Counted from the stretch's first letter, positions 28,073 through 37,419 are shown. The stretch is DNA of 64,000 nt from Chloroflexota bacterium (GCA_013388735.1 JACAES010000066.1:1-64000); one strand, 5' to 3'. A program made the numbers and translations. Notes: generated from the sequence alone by a model not told the origin.

Positions 28073-29164
28073 ATGGAAAACACCGGTATGCAGCCCAGAC
28101 AGTTATCCCTGTTCTCGCCAGACAGCAGTCCTGCATTCAGTTATCCGTTTCCATCCACTCGCTACCAGGGCAGCAAACGCTCCCTGGTCAGTTGGATTTG
28201 GGAACAGGTCTATCATCTGCAATTCGAGACTGTCCTCGATGTATTTGGCGGCACCGGTGCTGTCAGCCATCTGTTCAAAAATGCCGGCAAACGGGTTACA
28301 TACAACGATTTTCTGGCCTTCAACTGGAATATCGGGCTGGCGCTTATTGAAAATCAGGAGGCGAAACTCTCTCAGGATGAAACAGAGCTTGTACTGAGTG
28401 TTCAGGATGGTCTACGGTATCCCGACTTTATTCAGAATACTTTTCACAACATCTACTTTACGGACGATGAGAATGCCTGGTTAGACCATGTGGTGTACAA
28501 CATAGATCATTTACTCCAGAATCGCTATAAACAGGCGTTGGCGCGATTTGCGCTGTTCCAGTCCTGCATCATCAAGCGTCCTTACAACCTGTTTCATCGA
28601 GCTAACCTCTATATGCGAACCGCGCAGGTGGAGCGCAGTTTTGGCAATAAAATTACCTGGGATACGCCCTTTGAGGCGCACTTTCGCAATTTTGTGGTCG
28701 AAGCCAATCAAGCGGTTTTCGATAATGGGCGGGATAATCAGGCGATGTGTCTCGATGCCTTTGAAACACCAGCAGGGGCCGATCTCGTTTATATTGACCC
28801 CCCTTATCTCAACAAGCAGGGTACAGGAGTTGATTATCGGGATTTTTATCACTTCCTGGAAGGACTTGTAAGCTACGACACCTGGCCTGCACGCATTGAC
28901 TACAGCAGCAAACACCGCCGCTTGCAGCCGGAGAAATCACCCTGGAACAACACTGCAACCATTATGGATGCTTTCGAGCAGCTATTTGACCGGCATCGCG
29001 GGAGTATGCTCGTTATCTCCTATCGTGATGATGGCATACCCACGAAAGACCAACTGATAAAGCTGCTGCTCAAATTCAAAAAGCAGGTATGGGCAGCCGC
29101 CCAGCCCCAAAAATATGCACTGTCACACAAACAATGCCGGGAACTGCTGCTCATTGCGCGCTGA
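28073..29164 (+). CDS. EcoRV-type DNA adenine-N6 methyltransferase
   Basis: 363 residues, D12 class. STRYQGSKRSLVSW is the RYxGxK N-motif, VLDVFGGTGAVSHLFK the SAM site, and VYIDPPYLNKQG the catalytic DPPY. The gene sits 15 bases upstream of an EcoRV-like endonuclease. By analogy with M.EcoRV it should methylate adenine in GATATC. ATG 28073 is my choice; ATG 28088 (MQPRQLSLF) is equally possible and would match the start of the other D12 enzyme. Codon use looks less G+C-rich than in neighbours, suggesting transfer. Confidence 0.9.
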   Translation: MENTGMQPRQLSLFSPDSSPAFSYPFPSTRYQGSKRSLVSWIWEQVYHLQFETVLDVFGGTGAVSHLFKNAGKRVTYNDFLAFNWNIGLALIENQEAKLSQDETELVLSVQDGLRYPDFIQNTFHNIYFTDDENAWLDHVVYNIDHLLQNRYKQALARFALFQSCIIKRPYNLFHRANLYMRTAQVERSFGNKITWDTPFEAHFRNFVVEANQAVFDNGRDNQAMCLDAFETPAGADLVYIDPPYLNKQGTGVDYRDFYHFLEGLVSYDTWPARIDYSSKHRRLQPEKSPWNNTATIMDAFEQLFDRHRGSMLVISYRDDGIPTKDQLIKLLLKFKKQVWAAAQPQKYALSHKQCRELLLIAR

Positions 29165-29179
29165 TGAAGGACATTTGCG

Positions 29180-30073
29180 TTGGAACAGGATCAATTTCGC
29201 GAAGCACTTCTGCAATACTTTGATGAACTGCGCGAGCGCGTCTCGACCGAGAACGGGGATTGGACGGTCAAGGGTTTTATTGATGTGTACCAGCGCATCT
29301 ACAGCATTTCAATAGATACAAAAGTTCTTTCAAAGGTTCTCGAACTGCTGATGCTTCCGGCAATTTCGCGCTTTGCCGAAGAACACGGATATGAAATTGT
29401 CCTCGCTAAATCACAAAATCAATATCCCGATGTCAGCCTCATATCGAAATCCAATAAGGCGCTGTGTTTTGCTGTTGACATCAAGACAACCTATCGAACA
29501 GGAAAGGACAAAAATGGCCGAATGCGCGTCAGCGGCATGACTCTCGGCACTTTTGGCGGTTACTTCCGCATCCGTGATCGCCGGGTGAGCAGCACCTTTG
29601 CTTATAACCGCTATGTGAAACATTATGTGTTGGGAGTGGTCTATGACCGGGCAGTGGGCATTGATGAGCGCAAAATCTATAACGTTGCCGATCTCAACGA
29701 TATCCCTTCAGTGGCGCGCAGCTTTGAGTTCTTCCTTCAGGAAAAATATCTGATTGCCTCTGACACGCCTGGCAGCGGCAACACCAAAAATATTGGCTCA
29801 ACAAAATACCTGGATCGGCTGCTGAACGGCACCGGGGTCTTTGCGAAACTCGGCGTCGAAGTTTTTGACGACTACTGGATGAATTACCGCACATGGACTA
29901 TGGCGCGCGAAGAAGGCTTTGCAAAACCCCCTTATACCAATCTCAAAATGTATCAGGCTTATAAAAAGCAGGGTGCCGAAATCTTCAACATCCCAGAGGA
30001 TGCTGTCGAGACCGAAGCTGACGATAAGGGCGAATATGGCCTTGAAACAGATATTCCTGATGTAGACGAATAA
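29180..30073 (+). CDS. EcoRV-family type II restriction endonuclease
   Basis: 297 residues. The catalytic set is P83-D84 ... D100-I-K102 (YPDVSLI and AVDIKTTYR). The 16-residue spacing from D84 to D100 equals D74 to D90 in EcoRV. The EcoRV recognition loop G-S-G-N-T is preserved at 198-202 within PGSGNTKNIGS. The segment KVLSKVLELLMLPAISR also fits EcoRV. It is longer by an acidic C-terminal tail. The TTG start at 29180 follows GAAGGA. The predicted cleavage site is GATATC; this is inference from the loop. It looks intact and less G+C-rich than housekeeping neighbours. Confidence 0.92.
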   Translation: MEQDQFREALLQYFDELRERVSTENGDWTVKGFIDVYQRIYSISIDTKVLSKVLELLMLPAISRFAEEHGYEIVLAKSQNQYPDVSLISKSNKALCFAVDIKTTYRTGKDKNGRMRVSGMTLGTFGGYFRIRDRRVSSTFAYNRYVKHYVLGVVYDRAVGIDERKIYNVADLNDIPSVARSFEFFLQEKYLIASDTPGSGNTKNIGSTKYLDRLLNGTGVFAKLGVEVFDDYWMNYRTWTMAREEGFAKPPYTNLKMYQAYKKQGAEIFNIPEDAVETEADDKGEYGLETDIPDVDE

Positions 30074-30076
30074 TCC

Positions 30077-32779
30077 TCACCCGGTGGTTTTAAGCCCGGC
30101 GGCGATGCCGTTGATGGTCGCCAGGGCGGCGCGCAGCAGCGGCTTGTATTCCGGTGCGTCGGGGTCAAGCGCCCGCAGCCGTTTGAGCAGTTCCACCTGG
30201 ATGAAGTTCAGCGGGTCTACGTAGGGGTTGCGGCGTTCGATAGACCGTTTGATGACCGGCGCGTTGTCCAGCAGTTCCGGCTGGCCGATCACCTGGCAGA
30301 CCATCCGGCTGGCCCGCAAATATTCGGCCTTCATCTCCCCAAAGATTTTTTCGCGGGTCGCGGCGTCGCTCACCAGCTCGGCGTACAGCGCGGCGATGCC
30401 CATGTCGGCCTTCGCCAGATCAAGCTGCACGTTTTCGATCAGCGCATTAAAAAACGGCCACTCGCGGTACATGGCGCGCAGCCGGTCGAGGCCGTCCGGC
30501 TGGTCGGCGCAGTAGGCCGCCAGCGCATAACCGACGCCGTACCAGGACGGGATGATGGCGCGGCTCTGCATCCAGGAGAACACCCAGGGGATGGCGCGAA
30601 TCGACTCGAAGCCGCCCTGCTGCGCGCGTTTGGCCGGGCGCGAACTGATGGGCAGATTCGCCAGTTCGTTGATCGGCGTCCCCTGCTGCCAGTAGTCGAG
30701 AAAACCGGGCGTTTCGTAAACCAGGCTGCGATAGGCCAGCCGGCCAGCCTCGGACAGGTAGGCCATCGCCGCGCGCCATTCGTGTTTGATGGGCGTCCCG
30801 GTGCGGCTTTCCTGCGGCGCGCCCAGCGCCAGCAGAGCGGCGTGCATAACCTGATGCAGATGGCGGTGGGCGATGTCGGCGTTGCTGTAGCGGTAGGCAA
30901 TCACCTCGCCCTGTTCGGTGATTTTGATGCCGCCCCGCAGCGACTCCGGCGGCTGCGACCGGATGGCGCGGTTGGTCGGGCCGCCGCCGCGCCCGATGCT
31001 GCCGCCGCGCCCGTGAAACAATTGCAGCGACACGCCGTAACGCGCGCAGCACTCGATGAGCCGCTGCTGCGCCGTGTATAAATTCCAGTTGGAGGCGATG
31101 TAACCGCCGTCCTTGCTGCTGTCGGAATAGCCGATCATGATCTGCTGCTGAAGGCCGTGCCGCGCGCCGCGCGCTTCCAGGTGCGCCCGGTACATGGGAT
31201 TCTCGAACAGAGCGGCCATGATGTCCGGCGCGCGCGCCAGATCGTCAATCGTCTCAAACAGCGGCACCAGGCTGACATCGTGATGAATGCCGACTTCCTT
31301 CGCCAGCAGCAGCATCGCCAGCAGATCGCTGGGCTGCCGGCTCATGCTGGCGATCACCGTGTCAATGACGATTTTGCCGTAGCGCCGGTGCGCCTGGGCG
31401 ATCATGCGCCAGGTGGCGATGATGCGGTTGGTGGCCTGGGAAAAGTTCGGCTCGATGGGGAAAAACGGGCGCGCGTTGGCGATCTCCAGTGTCAGCAGGG
31501 CTTGTTTATCGGCTTCCGGCAGGTCGAGATACGGTGCGCCGTAGCAGCGGAAGATTTCGTCCAGCGCCGCCGCGTGCAGCCGGGCATCCTCGCGGATGTC
31601 CAGCGGCGTCAGGTGCAGGCCGAACAGCCGCACTTTGCGGATCAGCCGCAGCAGCGAACCGGCGGCGGCGGCGCGTCCCCGGTTGGCGCGCAGGCTGTCT
31701 TCGATCAGCAGCAGGTCGTCCAGCAGTTCGCGGTTGGTCGGATAGGCATCCTCCGCCAGCCGCCGGTGAATAACGTTAAAAAACTGGCGGTAGATTTCGG
31801 TCGGGTAACGGTCATCATGGCCGCCCGCCGCCAGCGCCGCCTCACGCAGCGCGTCCGACGCGGCCACCTCGTCCGCCGACTGGGTGAAGTGGTCGCGCAT
31901 AGTGGCGATTTCGTCCAGATAAACGCGCCGCGCCGCCGCCCGCAGCGTCGCCAGCGTTTCCAGCGTCACCTCCGGCGTGACGTTGGGGTTGCCGTCCCGG
32001 TCGCCGCCGATCCACGAAGCGAAACGCAGAACGCCGGGAAGCTGCGCCCAGTCCTGGCCGGGATAACTGCGTTCCAGGGCGGCCTGCAGGTCAACGTAAA
32101 TATCTATGGTCGTGTCCATGATGACCGAGGTGATGAAATACAGGCCGAAGTCCACTTCGTCGGCCACCGTCGCCCGCGAGGCCCGCGTCGGGCGGGTTTG
32201 CCACAGCGCCTCGATTTCCTCTGCGATGGCAAATTCAACGGCCTGCTGTTCGCGGGGCAGCAAATGCTGCAAGTCCCGCCGCGCCATCATCTCCGCGATG
32301 CGGCGCAGTTTAATCAGGACTTCTTTACGTTTGGCTTCGGACGGGTGCGCCGTCAGCACCAGGCGGACGCGCAGGTGTTCCAGCAGGGCGCGCACATCGT
32401 CGGCGCTCAGGCCGGCGGCTTGCAGGCCGCGCACGGCGGCCTCGATGGTTTCGTCGTGGCGGCCTTCGGCTTCGCGCCGGCGCAAAACACGGATACGCTG
32501 CCGGTCTTCCGCGATGTTGATGAGCTGAAAATAACTGCTGAAGGCTTTGATGAGGATGCGCCAGGAGTCCAGGTCCAGGCCGCCGATGATGCCGGTCAGG
32601 GTTTCGGCGGCGGCGGGCTGGTTGGCCCGGCGGGCTTTGGCCGCCGCCCGCACCCGCTCGACCAGATCAAGCGCCTCCTGGCCGTGCTGCTCCCAGATGA
32701 CCATACCGAGCAGATTACCGAGCAGTCGAATGTCGGCGCTGAGGGCGTTGGGCGTTTCTGGCGGCGGATAGCTGGTCAT
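30077..32779 (-). CDS. ppc: Phosphoenolpyruvate carboxylase
   Basis: 900 residues, normal length. Catalytic motifs: VLTAHPSEAKRKEV (histidine loop; the usual HPTEA is HPSEA), GYSDSSKDGGYIASNW, FHGRGGSIGRGGGPTNRAI, and QGGFESIRAIPWVFSWMQ. The C-terminus ends AAGLKTTG. It carboxylates phosphoenolpyruvate to oxaloacetate, an anaplerotic reaction. The ATG at 32779 has an AGGAG site. The stop is 3 bases from the convergent endonuclease stop, with no room for a terminator between them. Confidence 0.97.
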   Translation of the reverse strand: MTSYPPPETPNALSADIRLLGNLLGMVIWEQHGQEALDLVERVRAAAKARRANQPAAAETLTGIIGGLDLDSWRILIKAFSSYFQLINIAEDRQRIRVLRRREAEGRHDETIEAAVRGLQAAGLSADDVRALLEHLRVRLVLTAHPSEAKRKEVLIKLRRIAEMMARRDLQHLLPREQQAVEFAIAEEIEALWQTRPTRASRATVADEVDFGLYFITSVIMDTTIDIYVDLQAALERSYPGQDWAQLPGVLRFASWIGGDRDGNPNVTPEVTLETLATLRAAARRVYLDEIATMRDHFTQSADEVAASDALREAALAAGGHDDRYPTEIYRQFFNVIHRRLAEDAYPTNRELLDDLLLIEDSLRANRGRAAAAGSLLRLIRKVRLFGLHLTPLDIREDARLHAAALDEIFRCYGAPYLDLPEADKQALLTLEIANARPFFPIEPNFSQATNRIIATWRMIAQAHRRYGKIVIDTVIASMSRQPSDLLAMLLLAKEVGIHHDVSLVPLFETIDDLARAPDIMAALFENPMYRAHLEARGARHGLQQQIMIGYSDSSKDGGYIASNWNLYTAQQRLIECCARYGVSLQLFHGRGGSIGRGGGPTNRAIRSQPPESLRGGIKITEQGEVIAYRYSNADIAHRHLHQVMHAALLALGAPQESRTGTPIKHEWRAAMAYLSEAGRLAYRSLVYETPGFLDYWQQGTPINELANLPISSRPAKRAQQGGFESIRAIPWVFSWMQSRAIIPSWYGVGYALAAYCADQPDGLDRLRAMYREWPFFNALIENVQLDLAKADMGIAALYAELVSDAATREKIFGEMKAEYLRASRMVCQVIGQPELLDNAPVIKRSIERRNPYVDPLNFIQVELLKRLRALDPDAPEYKPLLRAALATINGIAAGLKTTG

Positions 32780-32994
32780 AACGATAAACTCCTGGCGGCG
32801 CATATGGCCTGACGATTCGCGTGACGGTCGTAATATAACTGCTGACCCGCGTCAGCACCAAAAACCCAAAATGCCTTTTTGTGCCAAAAAGTACATTTTC
32901 TCACCGACTTTTCACCCGCTTGTGGTTTAATATTCAATCAATCCTGAACGTTCAAAACGCGCTGTCGGCGCAATCAATTAAGAAAGGACTTCTG

Positions 32995-34053
32995 ATGGCA
33001 ACTCACGTACAGCCCCGCGCCCATGACCTGCCGCTGCTGCGGCGGTGGGCGACGGCGGTCAACACCTGCAACTGCCCGGATGTGGAACACGCCGACCTGT
33101 TCACGCGCTGGCTGGTGATTTCACGCGCGTGCGTATTTTCGATGACCTTCACGTCCGGCTTCATCGGCGTGCTGCTGGCGGCCTACACCGGCGCGTTTGT
33201 CGAAAACACGCTCTTTAAAATCTGGCTGGCCTTCCTCAGCGTGATCGGCATCGTCTTCGCCCACGCCAGCAACAACCTCATCAACGATTACACCGATACT
33301 AAACGCGGCGTGGATACCGAAGATTACCCACGTTCGCAGTACAGCAAACATCCCGTCCTGGGCGGGCTGACCACGCCGGGGCGGCTGCTCCAGGTGGCGC
33401 TGACGCTGACGTTCATAGACGGCCTGATTATGCTGTATCTGGCCTCGGTCAGCGGCTGGCCGGTGATTGTGTTCGCGGTGCTGGGGCTGGTCATCAGTCT
33501 GGGTTATACCGCCTTCCTCAAACGTTACGCCCTGGGCGAAATCGCCTCGCTGATCGTGTGGGGGCCGCTGATGACCGGCGGCACGGTGTACGCCATCACC
33601 GGGGCGATAGACTGGAACACCATGCTGCTGACGCTGCCCTACGGGTTGATCGTAGCGTCGGTGCTGATCGGCAAACACACCGATAAAATCGAGAACGACA
33701 GGCCGGTGGGGGTGCATTCGGTGCCGGTGCTGCTCGGTTTGCAGCGGTCACTGTGGTTGAACAAAATCACGTTCATCCTGTTTTATGTGCTGGTGGTGGC
33801 GCTGGTGATCGGCGGCGTGGCGACACCCTGGATTCTGCTGACCTTCCTGGCGCTGCCGCGTCTGTTCGCGGTATGGAAAACCTACTCGCAGCCCAAACCG
33901 GCCACCAAACCGGATGACTGGCCGGTATGGCCGCTGTGGTACGTGGCCTTCGCCATGCACCTCAACCGGGGTTACGGCGGGCTGTTTATGTTCGGCCTCA
34001 TCCTGGGGCTGATCGCGCCGCACATCGCGCGGCTGCTGGGCGTGGGGGCATAG
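32995..34053 (+). CDS. menA: UbiA-family prenyltransferase (MenA-like)
   Basis: 352 residues with eight or nine membrane helices. The two aspartate-rich motifs are NDYTDTKRGVD (about residue 100) and HTDKIENDRPVGVHSVP (about residue 225). The spacing and DKIENDRPVG fit MenA-type 1,4-dihydroxy-2-naphthoate prenyltransferases or close UbiA relatives. It attaches a polyprenyl chain in the membrane during menaquinone synthesis. AGAAAGGA precedes ATG 32995. No other men genes are near, so the substrate remains inferred. Confidence 0.8.
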   Translation: MATHVQPRAHDLPLLRRWATAVNTCNCPDVEHADLFTRWLVISRACVFSMTFTSGFIGVLLAAYTGAFVENTLFKIWLAFLSVIGIVFAHASNNLINDYTDTKRGVDTEDYPRSQYSKHPVLGGLTTPGRLLQVALTLTFIDGLIMLYLASVSGWPVIVFAVLGLVISLGYTAFLKRYALGEIASLIVWGPLMTGGTVYAITGAIDWNTMLLTLPYGLIVASVLIGKHTDKIENDRPVGVHSVPVLLGLQRSLWLNKITFILFYVLVVALVIGGVATPWILLTFLALPRLFAVWKTYSQPKPATKPDDWPVWPLWYVAFAMHLNRGYGGLFMFGLILGLIAPHIARLLGVGA

Positions 34054-34397
34054 GGACGCGCGCCCAAAAGGAAAAAGCGCAAGGGCGACAGGGCGGCAGG
34101 CAGCCCTCACCCCTGGCCCCCAGGGCTTAAGCATGAAGATACTTCGTCTCAATAAGTAGGCTTTCGCCCGTTGACCCCTCCCCCAAACCCTCTCCCCGAA
34201 TTCGGAGAGGGGGCTTAAAACGACTCTTACTTCCCCTTTCCCCGCGCGCGGAGAAAGGGGGGCGGGGGGACAAGGGTTAACGTGACGCGAAATTGCAGTT
34301 TGATGCGTTTGCCCTGCCCCTGGCCCCTCTCCCGAACGCGCTGTGCGCTGGGAGAGGGGGGTAGGGGAGCGCCGGTGTGCGCTCCCAGATCGCATCC
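34054..34397. repeat. Repeat-rich intergenic region with a 49-nt element copy
   Basis: This 344-base tract has no gene. A copy of the dispersed 49-nt element lies at 34127-34170 in reverse orientation (its hairpin reads ACGAAG-TAT-CTTCAT on the minus strand). It is followed by CTCTCCCCGAATTCGGAGAG and a CTCTCCCGAACGCGCTGTGC block with its GGGAGAGGG partner. AGCCCTCACCCC at 34102 resembles the ends of the 135-bp elements. Confidence 0.7.
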
Positions 34398-35531
34398 TCA
34401 GCCGGTCACCGGCAGGCCCAGAATGTCGCCGCCGCGCGCGCGGCCATACTGCGCGGCAATCCAGCCGGTCTGCCCCTGGTAGGTGACTTGCAGCCAGCGG
34501 CCATCCGCGCTGCGCCCGGTAGCCGTGACGGTGGTATTGTGCGGGATGCTCGCCAGGATGGCGGACGTGGTATCCGGCGCAGCGCGCATCCGCAGCGTGT
34601 AGTCCACCAGAAACCGCAGCGACGCGATGCTCGGCACAGATGGCGCGGGGGCGACGCCTCCGGCCACCGTCGGCTGACCTTCGGAAACCGTGACAAAGAT
34701 GGCCGAAACCCACCCGGTCTGCCCGTTAAAATCAATGCTGTACCAGCCGTTCGACTCGCCGATGACGGTGTAAGCGTCACCGGGGCGCAGCGTGCCGATG
34801 CGCGCAGCATCCAGGCCGGGGCCGCTGCGCACGTTGACGCGGTCGGTGCTGCTGACCACCCGCGCGGCTGCCGGGGCGGGCTGGCCGCCAGGGTTGGGGT
34901 TCAGCCCCGCGCCGGGCGTGCCGTTCAGGAAAGCGTCATCCCAGTAGACGCCGTTGGGGTCGGCGGGCTGGTTTTGCGTGGCGTACAAAAACAGCGTCAC
35001 CACGCCGGTCGCCCCGGCGCGCGCCGTCACCTGCACCAGATTCCACTGGTACAGCGCGCCCGCCCAATCCGACCAGACGACCGTCGGGCTGTTGGGGTCG
35101 GTGCCGCCGGTGGGGTCAATGCCGGCCCGCACGATGCTGCCGCCGGCGCTGTTTTCGATCAGCGCCCAGCCGCCGCCCTGCACATCGGTATTCGGCACAA
35201 CGCTCACCTGCTGGAGCAGCCAGGCTGTAAACGTGCCGCCGCCGCGCGACATATGGTACGAACGCCCGCCGGAGCGTTTGACGCCGCCGGTATGCGGGAA
35301 GCCGTTGGGATGGACGTTTTTCCAGGGCGCGTCACCGCCCAGGATCAGCCCGCCCCACCAGTAAGTCGGCGCGTTAAAGGTGGTGGCCGGGTCGTTGGCG
35401 TCGGCGCTCACGCGGCTGTAGACTTCCCCCTCGAAGCCGGGGTCCTGCAGCAGATTCACGCCCTGCGCGCCAACCGGCAGAACCGCCGCCAGCAGCAGCC
35501 CGAACACGAGCAAAAAGGATCGCGTACGCAT
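34398..35531 (-). CDS. Secreted protein with two SH3-like domains
   Basis: 377 residues. A signal peptide (MRTRSFLLVFGLLLAAVLPV) precedes a beta-rich carbohydrate-binding-like domain (about 22-190; NLLQDPGFEG at its start is typical). Two bacterial SH3 (SH3b) domains follow, with NVRSGPGLDAARIGTL and LRMRAAPDTTSAILASI cores. It is probably extracellular and may bind the cell wall or polysaccharide. No enzyme motif is visible. The ATG at 35531 follows GAGGATGAGG. Confidence 0.85.
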   Translation of the reverse strand: MRTRSFLLVFGLLLAAVLPVGAQGVNLLQDPGFEGEVYSRVSADANDPATTFNAPTYWWGGLILGGDAPWKNVHPNGFPHTGGVKRSGGRSYHMSRGGGTFTAWLLQQVSVVPNTDVQGGGWALIENSAGGSIVRAGIDPTGGTDPNSPTVVWSDWAGALYQWNLVQVTARAGATGVVTLFLYATQNQPADPNGVYWDDAFLNGTPGAGLNPNPGGQPAPAAARVVSSTDRVNVRSGPGLDAARIGTLRPGDAYTVIGESNGWYSIDFNGQTGWVSAIFVTVSEGQPTVAGGVAPAPSVPSIASLRFLVDYTLRMRAAPDTTSAILASIPHNTTVTATGRSADGRWLQVTYQGQTGWIAAQYGRARGGDILGLPVTG

Positions 35532-35623
35532 CAGATCATCCTCATCCTCTTTCACCGCAAGAATTGGTTATAAACCGGGACGGCAAGCCGCGCAATAGGA
35601 ACTGCGTCGGGAAAACAAAAGAA

Positions 35624-35639
35624 GCCTCCCAAAGGAGGC
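35624..35639 (-). terminator. Intrinsic terminator of the FmdB-like gene
   Basis: GCCTCC (35624-35629) pairs with GGAGGC (35634-35639). On the minus strand it is followed by TTCTTTTGTTTTC. It lies 35 bases past the stop. Confidence 0.75.
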
Positions 35640-35673
35640 ATGAGAAAACAGCTGTAGATTGAAGCGCGGCGGC

Positions 35674-35943
35674 TCAGTCGGCAGCGGCCTGGGTAGGCGC
35701 GGGCGGGGTCGTCGTCTTCGCTTCGGGCTTGGGACTCACGGCGGTGTTGTTCACACTGCTGCGGGAGGCGTTCTTGCTGTCATTGACGTAGAAGCCAGAA
35801 CCTTTAAAAATGATCCCCGCAGGCTGCACCACACGCACTACCCGCTGCCCGGTAGACGGGTCTACGGTGAGCGGTTCTTCCAGGAACTTCTGGCGGACAT
35901 CAAAGGTCGAGCCATCTTCACGGCGGTAGGTATAGACAGGCAT
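35674..35943 (-). CDS. FmdB-family protein lacking the zinc-ribbon cysteines
   Basis: 89 residues. The family backbone is clear: MPVYTYRREDGSTFDVRQKF at the start and AGIIFKGSGFYVNDS in the middle are hallmarks of FmdB/CxxC_CxxC_SSSS proteins. Both cysteine pairs are gone (YRREDG in place of YRCxxCG; VDPSTGQ in place of CPxCG), so zinc cannot be bound in the usual way. A Pro/Ala-rich tail follows. GAGGGGTG precedes ATG 35943. A CIRCE operator lies 71 bases upstream, so heat-shock control by HrcA is likely. The function of the family is not settled. Confidence 0.85.
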   Translation of the reverse strand: MPVYTYRREDGSTFDVRQKFLEEPLTVDPSTGQRVVRVVQPAGIIFKGSGFYVNDSKNASRSSVNNTAVSPKPEAKTTTPPAPTQAAAD

Positions 35944-36013
35944 AGCAGATACACCCCTCATCAAACTCAAGCGAGTCTGTGTTACAAGCCGCTCTCTATC
36001 ATACACCAGTTTT

Positions 36014-36040
36014 TTAGCACTGACCATAGAGGAGTGCTAA
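36014..36040 (-). promoter_or_regulatory. CIRCE operator (HrcA-binding site)
   Basis: A 9-9-9 arrangement: TTAGCACTG (36014-36022), nine bases, then GAGTGCTAA (36032-36040). Only one base differs from the CIRCE consensus of TTAGCACTC and its complement. A TATGAT -10 element lies about 15 bases downstream on the minus strand. The only gene it can control nearby is the FmdB-like gene; the gene to its right ends before it. Confidence 0.9.
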
Positions 36041-36098
36041 ATTCTGATGAAACTTTTAGGTACGGCCACAATTTCAGACGCGCCGCGCCCGACAGAAC

Positions 36099-37346
36099 TT
36101 ACATGTCCAGCAGGGCGCGCGCCATTTCCGCCGACGGCGCAGCAGCCAGGCGCGTTTCCACCTCGCCGCCGATAAAACATAACGCCGCGTCCGCCCCTGA
36201 CCAGCAGTCGCCCTCAGCCGGCGCGCCTTCAAAACGCGCCTCGGCGAAGGCCGTTATCGTATCGCCGAACTCGGCGGAGTCGGCGGGCGAGTCCCACTTC
36301 AGGCGCAGCGCCCAGGCGCGCTGGTTGGTGGTTTCGTTAAAGTACAGGTGATAGCGGTCGCCGCCCCAGCCGTCCGCCGCTTTGCGGGCGTCCGCCGCCG
36401 CAAGCTGCGTATCCAGATACGAGCGCAGATAAAATTCGCCCAGCGTTCGGTCGGCCAGCAGCGCCCAGTCCGGGCCGGGCGGCGTGGTTTCCAGCGTCAC
36501 CGGCAGCGGCTGTTCGCCGGACAGATAGCGGGCGGGGTGGAGAATCTGCTCGGTGGAAACCGGCAGTTCGGCATAAGCGCGGTTGACGGCTTCCCAACCG
36601 CCTTCCCGGTAGAGCGCATTGACGAAGATCAGGCCGTCCTGGTAGGGGAAGGTCAGCTCGGTGACGACGAACGGCGGCGTGCCGGGCGGGATGTTAAACG
36701 CCCCGGCGCTGAAGCCCTGCACCAGCAGCCCGATGGCGGCCATCGGGTTCTGCTGCACGGCAGCCTGGAGATAAGCGTTCATAACGGCGGTCGCGTCACC
36801 TTCCACCAGCGACAGGACGGCCAGCGCCCGGTCGGGGTTGGCGGCCATGTCGGGATCATCCAGCAGAGCTTCCAGGCCGAAATGCTGGTCCTGCAGGGCA
36901 TGGGTGAATTCGTGCGCGTAGGTGATCTGATCGAGCAGGGGCAGCTGATCGCCCAACTCGCCGCCGGTCATCAGCAGCACGTTCATGGCTTTCGACTCGG
37001 TATCGTAAAACCCGGCCACACCCGCCGGGCTGTTATAAAAGTCCAGGTAAACTTGCAGCAGGTCTACATCAGGCGGCAGCAGATCAAAGGCGATGTAAAA
37101 CTGCGTCTCGCGGAGAATGGTTTCCTCGTCAAGCTGGAGGTTCAGTTCGCGTTCCAGATAAGCGCGCAGGTCGGCGCGGTCGGGGAACCGATGCGCGACC
37201 GACTCCAGCGCCTCCAGGCCGCGCAGTTGGGATGAAACCTGCTCAATCGAATCCAGATGTTCTTCCAGCGCCAGGCTGATGTCCTGCGCCAGCACGCCGG
37301 ACGCGCCGGCGATCAGGACGAGAGTGAACAAGCAGAACCGTATCAA
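36099..37346 (-). CDS. Secreted zincin-type putative metalloprotease
   Basis: About 415 residues with a signal peptide (FCLFTLVLIAGASGVLAQ). The zinc motif HEFTH is in TYAHEFTHALQDQHFG (about residue 145), and SLVEGDATAVM supplies the usual third ligand glutamate. This gives a gluzincin-like HExxH...E layout. The rest is helical. Substrate unknown. The start is unclear: two GTG codons (37355, 37352) overlap or crowd the AGGAG site, so TTG 37346, eight bases after it, fits best. A hairpin with T-run lies just upstream on the same strand. Confidence 0.75.
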   Translation of the reverse strand: MIRFCLFTLVLIAGASGVLAQDISLALEEHLDSIEQVSSQLRGLEALESVAHRFPDRADLRAYLERELNLQLDEETILRETQFYIAFDLLPPDVDLLQVYLDFYNSPAGVAGFYDTESKAMNVLLMTGGELGDQLPLLDQITYAHEFTHALQDQHFGLEALLDDPDMAANPDRALAVLSLVEGDATAVMNAYLQAAVQQNPMAAIGLLVQGFSAGAFNIPPGTPPFVVTELTFPYQDGLIFVNALYREGGWEAVNRAYAELPVSTEQILHPARYLSGEQPLPVTLETTPPGPDWALLADRTLGEFYLRSYLDTQLAAADARKAADGWGGDRYHLYFNETTNQRAWALRLKWDSPADSAEFGDTITAFAEARFEGAPAEGDCWSGADAALCFIGGEVETRLAAAPSAEMARALLDM

Positions 37347-37380
37347 AGTCACCACTCCTGAACAGGGTTAACGAAAAAAA

Positions 37381-37417
37381 GCGTCCGGTATACAGAACTC
37401 ATTGTATGCCAGACGCG
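37381..37417 (-). terminator. Hairpin with T7 tract upstream of the zincin gene
   Basis: GCGTCCGGTATACA pairs imperfectly with TGTATGCCAGACGC (37388-37401 and 37410-37423 region). On the minus strand it is followed by TTTTTTT. It sits between a gene remnant (ending 37420) and the zincin gene, so it could end the former or attenuate the latter. Confidence 0.6.
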
Positions 37418-37419
37418 CC

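Noticed and set aside
31157-32812. 551-residue plus-strand open frame opposite ppc
   Set aside because: It is antisense to strongly conserved ppc codons; the sequence is typical of high-G+C shadow frames.
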